From assembly GCA_020650975.1 (NCBI GenBank), contig JAIPMN010002731.1, positions 1-28,416 on the forward strand: a DNA stretch of 28,416 nucleotides, in the 5' to 3' direction. This stretch comes from Apostichopus californicus. Lineage: Eukaryota; Echinodermata; Holothuroidea; Aspidochirotida; Stichopodidae. The translations under genes were made by a program, and so were the position numbers. The notes under the pieces were generated by a model. That model saw only the letters and a list, made by a program, of their open reading frames with translations, was not told the DNA's origin and searched no databases. Numbering within the stretch: the stretch's first letter is position 1; each line of letters begins with the position of its first letter. Positions 1 to 12,400 of this stretch are shown here, one piece after another.

Positions 1-308
1 AGCTGATTACGCACCACCCAGCCTAGCCATCCACTAGCTAGAACAAATGCTGTGATCTGGTCATTCCTTTTCTGTGATTCAAGCTGGTTGTGCAATTCAC
101 CATCAGAGCAATCTAAGTTGTTGAATTCTCAGCCCTTCTCAATGCTTTCCGAGTATCTCGTCTCCCGTGTTGGGTGACTTCATTCCTTTTACCCGCTTGG
201 GTTGCCTTTCACTCCCTGCACTAACCAAGTGGGGATGACTGTCGTTGGCACTTGTTTTGTTATGTTACATGATGTGGTTATGAATGGGTTTATATTCATC
301 CATTTCAG
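1..308. other. Partial intron upstream of the first visible exon
   Basis: This stretch ends in the acceptor ATTTCAG at 302-308. I see no coding segment or clear repeat in it. It should be the 3' part of an intron whose upstream exon lies before base 1. Confidence 0.7.
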
Positions 309-431
309 GTATCGGATACTGGTAGCCCTCCTAATATCCTGGCTGATCAGATGTTTAATATTGCTGTGATGCCAGACAATGATGAACCACCAAGGCTGCT
401 CCCTGGTATACCAGAACCACTCGGACTTTTG
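309..431 (+). CDS. FREM2: FREM2-like exon e1: end of one CSPG repeat and start of the next
   Basis: Forty-one codons in phase 0 at both ends, between TTTCAG and GTGAGA. It begins VSDTGSPPNILADQMF, and NIAVMPDNDEPP is the usual closing strand and linker of a CSPG repeat (F-I-V-P-x-NDE-PP). The following RLLPGIPEPLGLL opens CSPG repeat 1 of this window. The repeat it closes must begin upstream. Confidence 0.88.
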
Positions 432-3400
432 GTGAGAAAAAGACATCAATAAAAATATTAATCATAAATATATATATACATACATTTGGTCCTTTCCACT
501 ATTCTTTTCATTATCATAAAAGATCAAGACCACTCTGACAGGTATCATCATTTTCTTTGTGAAACATGTAAGTCATTGATTTATTTCGTATTTAGGTACG
601 GGAAGGAGAGGTGACCCCAATCACAGCCAATTTGCTCACCTACACCGATCCTGACAGTGTGGACAGCACCATCACGTATAACATCACCGTACCGCTACAG
701 TCCAATCAAGGCAGCATCGAACATGACGATTACCCATTTTCTGCCATCTGGCAGTTCAGCCAGGCGGACATCAACGCCGGCAAGATCATTTACCGTCCAC
801 CGAGAATTGACATCGGAAGTCAGTCAGTCACCTTTATGTTTCACTTTATGGGTGAGTTTCAAAAGTTGCAAGGTCTTTTAACATGAGTAGTAGAAGTATA
901 AAATGAATCCCCATTGGATTGTCAACTGAAGTGAACTTTTAGCTATAAGTCATGTGACATTGCTCACATACCTATATACCTCCGCTTAGTGTTATAAAAC
1001 AACTCATTCAAGGCCGACAACTTGCGGTGCTCTTGTTACTTAAATTAATAGCTGGAATCTACTCTTTTTGCTAACGATGAAGCAATAGATTTACGAGCTG
1101 CAAAAATTTCATCTTTTTTGCTCTCCCTAGTCACGGATGTCTTTCCTGATGGAAACACGGTCGGCCCTTTCCCTTTCAACATCACCATCCTACCCATCGA
1201 CAACCTCTCACCGACCTTCAGGAACCACAACCCTGTCATTCACGTAGAGAGGGGAGGCCATGTTCCCATCCGTACAACTGTGACTGATGTCGTTGACTTA
1301 GATACGCCAGGATCTCGTTTGGTCTTCACCGTGCTGAAGCCGCCTCAACATGGCTACCTGATGAGGGGAGGTTTTGATCATTTGGAAGAAGGTGAGGATG
1401 GGAACTTTTACTTATAACTATTATTTTAAGACATTGTATTACTGCAGTTAACAGAAGTGTACTTTGCATTATTACACTGTGTATTACTGATCTTTACAAT
1501 AGTACTCTTTGTATTATTTTTCCTATGTATTACGGCTCTTTGTATTGTTATCCTTTGTGTTTCTACATTTCATAGTACTGAACTATACACTAGTACACCT
1601 TGTATTGTTATCCTTTGCATTATTTTACTATGTATTATTGCACTATGAATTACCGCAGGTAGTGAGAGCGAGCAGTCTTGTGAAAGGCTGCCCTCTTTTG
1701 GAAGGTATATCAATACGTCAGTTGTGGAAAGAAAAAACGGATAATTGTCAACAGAAGAATTTAATTATAAAGTGTTTGTAGCCTTTGGAAATGTTTCTAA
1801 TTAAAACTGGACAAATAAGGAAAATGATCATTATCAATGTCATCATCATCTGTAGAGGGTGAAAGGAGGCCTGTGGATTTAGAAAAACCTTTTCAAGTAG
1901 GTTCTAATATTAGTCAAATCTACTGTCGATAGTTTTATTTGAATGAGCAAATTTCACTCTGTCATGCATAAATTATGACTTTTGTTGTCTTTCAGGGGAT
2001 ACATTTACAAAACAAGAGATCGTCGAAAGCACCTTCCATTACGTTCATGATGGATCATCAGCCGGCGAGGACCACTTCGTCGTCGAGGTTTCCGACGGTC
2101 AACAAAGCTCGTCTCTAACTGCGACAATCTTTGTCCTCTTCTTGGACGAGACGAGCCCCCTCGTGAGCTCGAGCACGACCCTCTTCATGCAGCTGGAGGA
2201 AAACAGCAACAAGACGATCACCGCAGGTATCATGTCATTCCACGACGACAGCTCCAGTCCCAGCGACATCGAGATACGCTTGATATCCGTTCCCAACTAT
2301 GGCAAGATTCAAAGGCGTATGAGGAATGGACAATATGAAACATTGGTGAAAGGACAGTCATTTACACAGTTTGACGTTGACAATTATGACATCAGGTGAG
2401 GCAAATTTTTCAAAATGTGATACGCATGATAGAGTCCATTTCACCGACCCTGTTCCCGATGCTGTTGTTTTCATCATGCGTTGAAATTCTCGCGCAGTCG
2501 TTGGAATTTAAATCCAATTAAGGGTAGACTAATATTAAATTTCTAAATCTTTCAATTGTTTAATTAATTTAGTATAAATGAAAAAAAAATTATTTCTTCT
2601 TGTAAATATGGTTGTAAGAACAAGAGGTTGCTGTTCTTGAATTTATTTCAGTGTTCCTGCTTCTTTTCTTGTTTTCTCATTTTCTCGTTACTAATTACTC
2701 GTTTCTCGTTTTAATACTCACCGGCATTCTTGGTTCTTCTGTTTTTTTGTTGTAGGTATATGGCAGTCGGTGAGATTCGAAGCCAACCGGTAAATGAAAT
2801 CTTGTTACTGAACATCACAGACTCGAATGGAAACACTTTACCCAATCAAGTGTTCAGCATCGAAGTTACACCAGTCAACGATCAAAGGCCAGTGGTGACT
2901 GTAGCAGATAACTTTGAGGTATATATCCCACTCACCCTCCAAGCTTTAAAGATTGCTCACAAAATTGCTACAGGGGAATAAAAAAAAAAAAAATTATTTT
3001 TTTCTTAAATAATAAGACCTAAAAGTAATTGCCATGTATAAAGCAAGCAATCGTAGAGTCATGTGATTTTCTAATTTTCGTCACCGGATATGGTCCTGGG
3101 AAATTTGTAGCATAGATGTAGATAGAGGGAGCCAGACGATAGGATGGTAAGTGCCTAGGAAGTTGGTGGCATATGTTGACTAGGCCTAGATCATATTGAC
3201 AGGGCAAATGTTTCATTTCCAGAGTTGGGGGAAGGGGTGTTGGTGGTGGGGGGGTTGGTGGTGGGGGGGTTGGTGGTTGGTAGGGTGGGGATCAGCCAAG
3301 GTCACTTTCCTCCTTGCAATACCCTATTTTAACTAGACGTGGAAGGTGTACCAGTACAGGATTTGGATTCGTGGAGGTGTTTACTAAATCATTCTCTTGT

Positions 3401-6400
3401 TGTTGTATCATAACAACAGGTGGATGAAGGAGCCAGGGAAAGTCTAAACACGGCTCACATCCGAGCAACTGATGTGGATACGTTTGTGTCGGACCTAAGC
3501 ATCATCATCTCAGTCCCTCCCAGCTTTGGATTTCTGGAAAACATTGGACCTGGTAAAATTGACATTTCTTTCTTTCTCAAATTAAAGGGACCAATGATAA
3601 TATGAAGGTTTAGGACACTATAAAAATATGATCCCTATTAATGCAAGCATATTATTAGATTTTAAGAAAAAGTTGATTTTAGATTGTTCAGTGCAAAATT
3701 TGTTTCACTGTTTCTTTGATCACAGTACAAAGACATATTGGTAGTCAGTTATCTTCTGTTAAGTTATGCATAACATATGAGTACAGACATAGCTATGAAA
3801 TTTTTCGACCAGTTGCGTGAAATTTTGTGTTTTTGGATAGTTTCACGAAGAGGGACCTAGGACGTAACTTAGCTGTTATTATCGTATTTCGGGTGGTCGT
3901 TCAATTTACCGTTGTTAGAGTCTTAAAATGTCTTCTCCATCCTCTCTGTTTTGTCATCGGTACAGTCGACGGTTCGGAGCGTACCGGGGCAGGCCAGCCA
4001 ATTGCGGTGTTCAGCGTACAGGACTTGATTGACGGTCACATTTTCTATGTACAGAGTGTCCACACGAACCTAGAACCGGTGGAAGATGGATTTCTATTTC
4101 ACGTCACCGATGGTGTGAATAATTCACCACCACAGATATTTAACATCTCCATCAGGGTAAGGAGAGACCTACTGGATCTTCTAGGCAATTTTATGTCTTC
4201 TATTCCCAGACAGTTAGGATTATGGTTCAATAGTTACCTATACAAATTGTACCCCCAATAATTGTATTTCAGATGTTACCTGATTCTTACTGCACCTCTG
4301 CTCTCCCCCCCCCCCTCACACCACACCCCATCATCCTCCCACATTTCCTTTCTAACCCTGCACCAGATTATTAATATAAATAAATCACCTCTCTAAATAC
4401 ATTGATTGATTTATGCTAAATAGGACATTTGTTGTGTGTGCATGAAGGGTGGGTAAGAGGGAAAACAAAGGGGAGGGGAGGGGAGGGAGGGGGGAGTGTT
4501 GAGGAGAATGGATCCAAGCGGACGTTAGGGAGCGATCAGTCCTGCAGGAAAATGAGTAGAAGCCTATTTAAGGTTAAGTTTTACTTCTGACTCTCTAAAG
4601 TGGAATTTCAACTTGAAATTTTCATTGCAAAAATTCTTACTTATATTAAAAAAAGACTATGAATCTTTTTCCATTTCAGTTGAACAATGATGAAGAGCCA
4701 GTCATCTTTATGGAACAGTTATTGGTAGAGGAGGGTCAAGGGGTCTTGATAACCAATGTGACCATGTACGCCAGCGACCTGGACACACCTAGCGACCAGT
4801 TGACCTTTGAGGTCGTTGCTCCACCTACCCACGGTACCCTCCGGAGACTGGAGTTAAGAGAGGATGCTATGTTTACTGGACGAATCCTCGGGACTGGAGA
4901 CTCCTTCAGTTACGAGGTTGGTGTTAATTGTAATATTTAATGGTTCCATGATAGTGAATTCCTGATGGATCAATGATGAATATATCTAGCATGGCCGAGC
5001 TTATGAATAATCTATAAATATGCATGGTCTGATTGTATCATTGATGATAATGATGAAGAACACAAATGTCACGCATTTGTTACATATGACAATGAATTAT
5101 TATGCCTTGAATGTTACATGTACAAATGTCGAGCTACATATTCATTGGAAAGCTTCGACATGCTTTGATTGATTGATTTAATTGATCGATTTAATAAATA
5201 GAAAATTACACCAAGCCTTTATTGGAAGAAAGAATTCAAATAAAGTTATGCTGCTGAAAGTATGAAATTAACACTACCCCTCGTCCCAGTGTTTTTGATT
5301 CTTTGGAACTCTTTTCTGATGTTTCTGGTACTTGACTTCAGGACACATTTTCCTCAGTTACTCTATCAATCAAGTGATTCCATATACAGTATAAACTTTT
5401 TAAGGGCAAGGACTCATTAAGTCTCCTGCCTTGGTTACTACCTCTATCTGCTACCTACTCTTTTAATTTAATACTGGTTTGAAGTTTCCTTACCATCGCT
5501 TTGGGATTTGTCGATCTTTCAGGACGTTTTAAATGAACTTGTGGTCTACATCCACGACGGGTCGGACATTCCGTCCGACTTCCTGACCCTTGAGTTGGAC
5601 GACGGCCGTTTCAGGGCCAGGGAAACCCTTCACATTATTATAGGGCTAGTGAGCGATGAGACACCAAGAGTGACTGTCAACAGAGGACTCAATATCCAAG
5701 CAGGTATGTCATGAATATGCATGATTTGATGATGTCATTATACTGAATAATACGTGCACGCTTCAGCGGAAGCATGTGTTATGATTCTCACTTTCCACAA
5801 CATGGTTTCAAGTTAATGGTGAGAATTGAATCTCCTCCAATAGTAATGATTTATATATTTAGTTGGGGGTCTGGGAAGGGGGAGGGGGGGGGTTGGAATG
5901 GGGGAGTTGATGCAGTGTGCATGGCTAGCTGTTTACACTGTATTACAAACTGCCTACATAGATCATAGTCAATTTAAGTATGAACAGTAAATGATAATTC
6001 AGTAAGTTACATTTTGTCTTGCGTATCTTTGTCATTTGCATTTCCTTCACCTATGGATGATGTTTTTATGACCCACTATGCCTCTCCTCCTCTTTAAAAT
6101 ATTTAAAGTGGTGCATCTTATGATAAAACTTTAAAAAATCTGATTTTGGAAATTGTGTACAAAGTCTATTTTTGAAACCAGTACTTGATGATATATGTGT
6201 AAGCAGTCTATTTAACATCACTTTTTCTTACCTGTTTCCTCACAAACCTCACACTATCATCGACTGGGTAGTGTGGTACTATGGTATATTTGGTATAATT
6301 AAGACAGCATCCTACTTGGTCCATTCACCGAGCAGACTTAAAACCTCTTGTAAATGCTCTCTCTCTCATTTAAGGTTCTACAACTCTGATCACGGCTGAC

Positions 6401-9400
6401 ATACTCATAGTCACAGACATCGACTCTGAAGATGTCGATTTGATCTACACCTTGGAGACAGACGTTACCATCGGTTCGTTGAGATACATCCAGGGCGGCA
6501 GGTCGGAGGTCATTAGCACCGGTGGAAGACGAAGAACGTTTACCCAGGGTGATATCGATAACGGTAAGGAAGCAACGGAAAATAATCACGATTGCGACCG
6601 AGAAACGGAATGTTTACTGTCACATCTCGTGAAAAACTTTTGTCATTCAGACTTGACTTAGTTTAAAAAACAAAATAATCCTTTCTGAACTTAATTTGTA
6701 CCGAAACTAAGCTAGAAATGTGAAATAAAGTATGAGATCTCCATGACCTATTTTCTCCTCTACAGGTTATATCGAGTACGTTCATAACGTGACGGACGCA
6801 GCTGGTACCACCATCTTCAAGTTCTCCGTGGTTGATCCGGAAGGCAATCGACTCATTGACGAATCTTTCATCATTACCATAAACGGTAAGACAATTGCAA
6901 TCGAAAAATCGTTTCATCTGTATGATAAAATTTTCCAGAAAAGTAGTGGTGACTCTTTTTGTAAAAATTTTTAATTTTTTTTTTTTTTTTTCAAATACTT
7001 TTTTTAGGGACTGTTAGTTAATATGAATTTCTTACATTAAATCCAAGAACCATCAATAATGTACAGAATCAAACCTAGACACATTATACTTTAATTTCAT
7101 CTTCCCTCGACAGAGGACCGCATCCCACCGAGAATGCTGGCTAACCGCCCCCTGATAGTAGACGAAGGGGGCTCCAGCGTAGTCACCACCAACTGCCTAT
7201 CTGCCACCGATGTGGACAGCGTGCCCGGTAATCTGTTGTATACCGTCAGTAACGGACCCAGCGAAGGCCATCTGGAGATGGCCAGTAACCCAGGGATACC
7301 TGTATCAGAATTCACCCAGGCTGACTTGGCCGCTCGCAATCTCATCTACGTCCACACTAGCAGAGCTGAGAATTCCATGGACAGTTTCATCTTCTCCGTG
7401 TCCGACGGAACGAACGACGTGAGAAATATTTCCATCCAATTTCTCATCTTACACAAACTACAATGCATGTCGTATGATGTGTCTGAAGTACATAGAGATG
7501 ATGATGTTTGCTATATGGCTTATGTGTTTACTTAAGTTGATTATTTCAACCCATAACAACAGATAAGTTTCCTATGTTTAACAGTATTTTGCATTAAATT
7601 ACAGCAATTCAACGAATCAATACTTTACGATGGCCAAGAGAAAGGAAAGTGCAAAAGGATTCTAAGATTCTTCAACAAGACTTTTAAAACTTTTGCCTGT
7701 ATGTTACTTATTTTCAGGTGACACAAACATTTTACATCAATATTTCCCCCGTGGATGATTCACTTCCATTGGTCACCAACTTTGGGGTCAGAGTTCAAGA
7801 AGGTGTCAGGAAGACAATCACTGAGTTTGAGTTGAAGGCCCAAGATGCAGACACACCTGTAAGTCAATCGATATTCTGATATATTGTCAATCTGAAATAA
7901 GCAAGATTTTTTTTGATAGAAAAGGGATTGAAACTATGGACATCTTGAATGCAGGGTCTGGTACTCTACCAACTGAACTTTCAAGCCCTTAGTTTGGGAC
8001 AGGGAAAGGAATGGGGCGATTGCTATTAACAATTTATTTGCTAGTTTGTACTGTCATTAGACACAGTACACACTTGCATAATGTGTAACCAGGAAGCACA
8101 CTGCATTGTCATTTAATGCAACAGGGAAGGGAATTGTAAATAATCCTGAAGAAGCAAAGAAATGGATGACTAGAACCATTTTGATTTGAACCATTGACCA
8201 TAGTAATGCTTGTGTTAATGTTAATCTACTATGTGCTTGCAAAGCACGAGATAGAACTTTTATTTTGTTAAGCGCTACGAGAATTATTTCATAGTTTGTT
8301 TGGCGCTATATTAAAATTATGTATTATTATTATTATTAACTAGATCTGTTTGAAAGTGGTGTTGATGGTGCAAATTCAAAGAGCACAGTGATGTCTAATA
8401 TGTCAAGCAACAATTCTTACAAAGTTCTTGAATACAAAGCAATTTTGGAAATAAAAATCATCATAAAACTGCAATCCCATCTTTGTTGGATATAGTAAGC
8501 AAGATACAAATGAACAACAATTGACAGCAATCAGCCTAAAACAACCTTGCAAGTTCCAATTTTTGAAGAAATATCCACATCTTTTGCTGTGTCTTTTTTC
8601 ATTCTGTCTACTGTGAATCAATATGAGTGAAACTATTATTATCGTTACATTCCATGTCGCGGGGTTTACGTGCTGCTGTCTCTCTCTCTCTCTGATATTC
8701 TTCATGTAAAATTCATCGCATATCCATCTATCCCTTGTCCCATGTATAGGAGGATGTAGTGATGTTCACCGTCTTCCAGCACCCTCTCCATGGCACCATC
8801 GACTACCTCAGCGACGACGGACGTTACTCTCCGACCGTCACCTTCACCATGTCGGACATCTACGAAAACCGCGTCAGTTACAACCACGACGGAACGAACA
8901 CGGTGGAAGATAACTTTGAGTTTACCGTATCGGACGGACGTAACGCCATGTTCTTGGTGGAGAAACGAGGTGAACTGGTAACAACAAATACTGCCCAGGT
9001 AAGTCGTGGAAAGAACAATAGGAACAAATAACAAAGAAAAGAACAAAGAACTTCATTTTCACTTTGTCTCAGATTTCAAACACTGGGTCAAAAGTATCAT
9101 CCAGTTAGCCATTTTATAGCATCTTTTGTCTGCAGTAACAACTTTTTAAACATTGTACTGTTTGGAGATGTGATTGGCTGCTTATCAATCTATTGATCAC
9201 AGCATAGAACAGTAACCACCCACCCACCCCCCCCCCCAGTGGATGTGCTTGATTGTATAATACTGTTGCTGTTATCGTCATCGTTGCCATGGCAATGGCC
9301 GGCGTTGGAATTGTCATGATAAGGATTTTTCACGTTATCTCCATTCCTCTCAGGCTTTCCAGATAACCATCATGCCGGTGGATGACGGCACACCAAGAAT

Positions 9401-12400
9401 AGTCACAAACCTGGGGCTTGGTTATCTTGATTATCTTGATGACAGGGTAAGTGTAGCCTATGTTGTGAGACTGATTCTGATAAAACAACAGGAAATATTA
9501 ACTGATGTATTATATGTCTAATCTTGATGACAAGTGCAACCTAAATTGTGTGACGATTCGGATAAAAATAAAAAGGACAATTGATGTATATGTTTATTTT
9601 GATGACAGGGTAAGTGTAGCCTACATTGTGTGATGATTCTGATGTTAAAACAAAACTGATGTATTTTATTTGTCTGAGCTGTTCAAAAGAATTAATTACT
9701 AGTGGTTTCTATTCTACCTGCTATATGTGTTTAGTGTTTTGTTTTGTGCAGAGACTATGAACACACATTCCATCTAGCGTTTTGGATTGATACCCCCATA
9801 GGGGCCCCAAGCCTCATTTATTTAACTTTTGCCAGCAAATATTGAAAGATAGAAAGTTGTTTATGTTCTCGTTGTACAAAGATACCCCTTGAGCTTACCC
9901 GGGGGGGGGGTCTCCTGGCAGTTTCTCAGCGGGGTATCGGATAACCCAACAAATGTAATATCAACAGATGTATATAAATTCTACCTCCTGTGAGTTTTCC
10001 AGGTGTATTGAGTAAAATATTGCAAAGGGGAGGGGAAGAGGAGGGGGGTGAGAGGAGGGGGGAGAGGAGGGGGAAGGAGATGAGGGGAGTCTGCAAGTGA
10101 CGTATAGTTTTAATATTCTCAGTTTCAAGCAGGTATTCTGAAAAGGAAATCACAAATATTCCAGAACTGGCCATTGCCATTCATTAGATTATGATGTTAA
10201 AGTTGTCAGGCACACACTATGTATAAAGTTTACAGAAAGAGGCAGTTGCTTTGAAAATAGCTAAATGTGTTACCACTTACTTAGATTACAGACTTGTAAT
10301 GTGACACATGTCTCCCCCTGCCCCTCCCCATCCCCCATCTCTATCTCACTGCAATGCTTTATTAAAAGTCACTGTATAGGGTCTTCTTTGTAATAAAAAC
10401 TCTGCTTCAGCTTGATATGAACTTATAGGTCCCACTCAAGCAATTTTATTGCTAAGTTTAGTACTTGTTTTATACCTTCTAGCCTTGCATGTAAATTACG
10501 GATATCGTATAAACTGCAACCAAGTCTTTTTGTCTACTGTTTACTTCTTCCAGGCCTTGGGTGTGATCACCGATCGTAATTTACAGACCATGGACACGGA
10601 TACTGAGGACAGACAGTTGTTGTACACGGTCACATCTCCACCTAGACACGGATACCTAGAGAGTTCGTTGGAGGTCGGCACTCCCATCACCATTTTCACA
10701 CAAGGTGAGGCTAATTATATGAGGAAAATATTTTACTTACAGCCGACTATCTCAAAAAAAGGCTGGAATACTTTAGTCCGTTATTGTTAACAATCTTGGT
10801 AGTCACAAGAAAATATCTAATATTTGCATCTTAATGTTGGTTTGTGATTTGTAGTGACAGCTATTGGTTGTTAACTATTCATAAGAATAGGTACAGAGCA
10901 TCTCTTGGTTAGTCATCAGTTCAAACTATAAGACAAAATGGCTGAAATGAAAGGAAACCTTTAAAGGGGATCACCTTAGTTGTTTCCATGGTAACTGGAT
11001 CTTTTGCATCCTGAACATTGTCTGCCAGTTTAAATACCGTCAACTGTACTTGAGCATTTACAAAGAGAAAGAGTGACGATTAATGCGTGAGGGCGCTCTT
11101 CATTCATTCCACAGAGGACATCGACAATGGCGTGGTCCGATATGTACTCGATACAGAGTTAGACTCTGTGACTAGCGATCGCTTTGTGTTTGATGTCTCG
11201 GACACCGCCCCCAATGTGGTATCCGGTACGGTGTTCAGGATACGCTGGGCTTTGATTCACTTTGAGAAAGCCGTCTACAATGTCAGCGAACAACAGGGAT
11301 CGATAGGAGTGACGGTGAAGAGAACAGGCAACCTGAACCAGGTCAGTCGGTCACGATGATGAAAGTAATCAGTAAGACGAGAAGGAATATCTAGTTTTAT
11401 TGATATCTGTAGGAGTAAGAAAGACATTGAAGGGAAGTGGTAACCTTCAGCAGGCCAGCTGTGACCAGAAAGACATTGGGAGACACTGCTGTCTAAATTT
11501 GTAATATTTCTATGAGTAAACAGATAAGAGAGAAGGTACCTTTGGATGAAAGATTATTAATAATTACCCCAAGTTTTAGCCTCTCAAAAATTGCTTTCCA
11601 AAGTTCTGTCTGGTTTGAATTTTGTTACTATTCTCAGACGTAGAAGTGTGTTTAATTTTTAAAGTCAAAAGATAACGTTTAACCAGATCATTGTACGAAT
11701 ACAATAAGAAAAAGAGCAGATAGCTGCCTAACTATGTTCCTCAGGGTAAGTTAGTTTGTCAGTTTTTTCATACTCAAAAAGGTATGAAACATTTTCCATT
11801 TGGCTGTTTTGGGCTTCCCCCACACCCCTCCTCCACCCCCTGACCATCGCTTGACCTTCCAAAGTTCCTCCCTATGTCTCTTTCTCCCTTTTCCTTACTG
11901 AGAGTCTTACGTTGAACCTTCATCATTTCTTGCAGTATTCCATCGTCCTATGTCGTACTGAACCAGGGTCTGCTACCTCAGCGTCCTCCATTGGAGCCCG
12001 GCCTGGACTCAATGATTACGTCGAACACGCTGGACAGGTAAAGCTTCATTTAAAGTCTAAAGTTGAAGGTTTACAGTCTTGGTCAAGGCCAAGGCCCTCT
12101 CACACGACTTTACAAGTTAACCCCTGGTCATTCGTAACTTATCACACCTGCATACCAAAGTGTGCACAATTCAAACAATCCCTCCTTGGGCACCACAGTG
12201 CACCACATCTACGTGTCCCCCCGGGGTACTTCCGATAGGGTGCAGCCACAAACCGATGCGTGCAACTATGTTTACAAGTTACCTCGCAAGTCCCCATCTA
12301 TAAATCTGGGTGAAAAGAGGCAATGGAGATAAAGTGCCAGGACTCGAACCTGCAAACCTTAGATCACAAGTCCTCTAACTTAACCACTTGACTACAACAA

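Noticed and set aside
1457..1781. Two overlapping leucine/isoleucine-rich open frames that could suggest membrane proteins
   Set aside because: Both come from the degenerate TTTGTATTATTAC repeat in an intron; the hydrophobicity is an artefact.
4157..4261. Continuation of e7 into the following bases as coding sequence
   Set aside because: CSPG similarity stops at FNISIR, a good donor GTAAGG follows, and e8 starts in the matching phase.
8702..9046. 114-residue open frame on the - strand
   Set aside because: It is a shadow of exon e14, which has clear CSPG similarity on the + strand.
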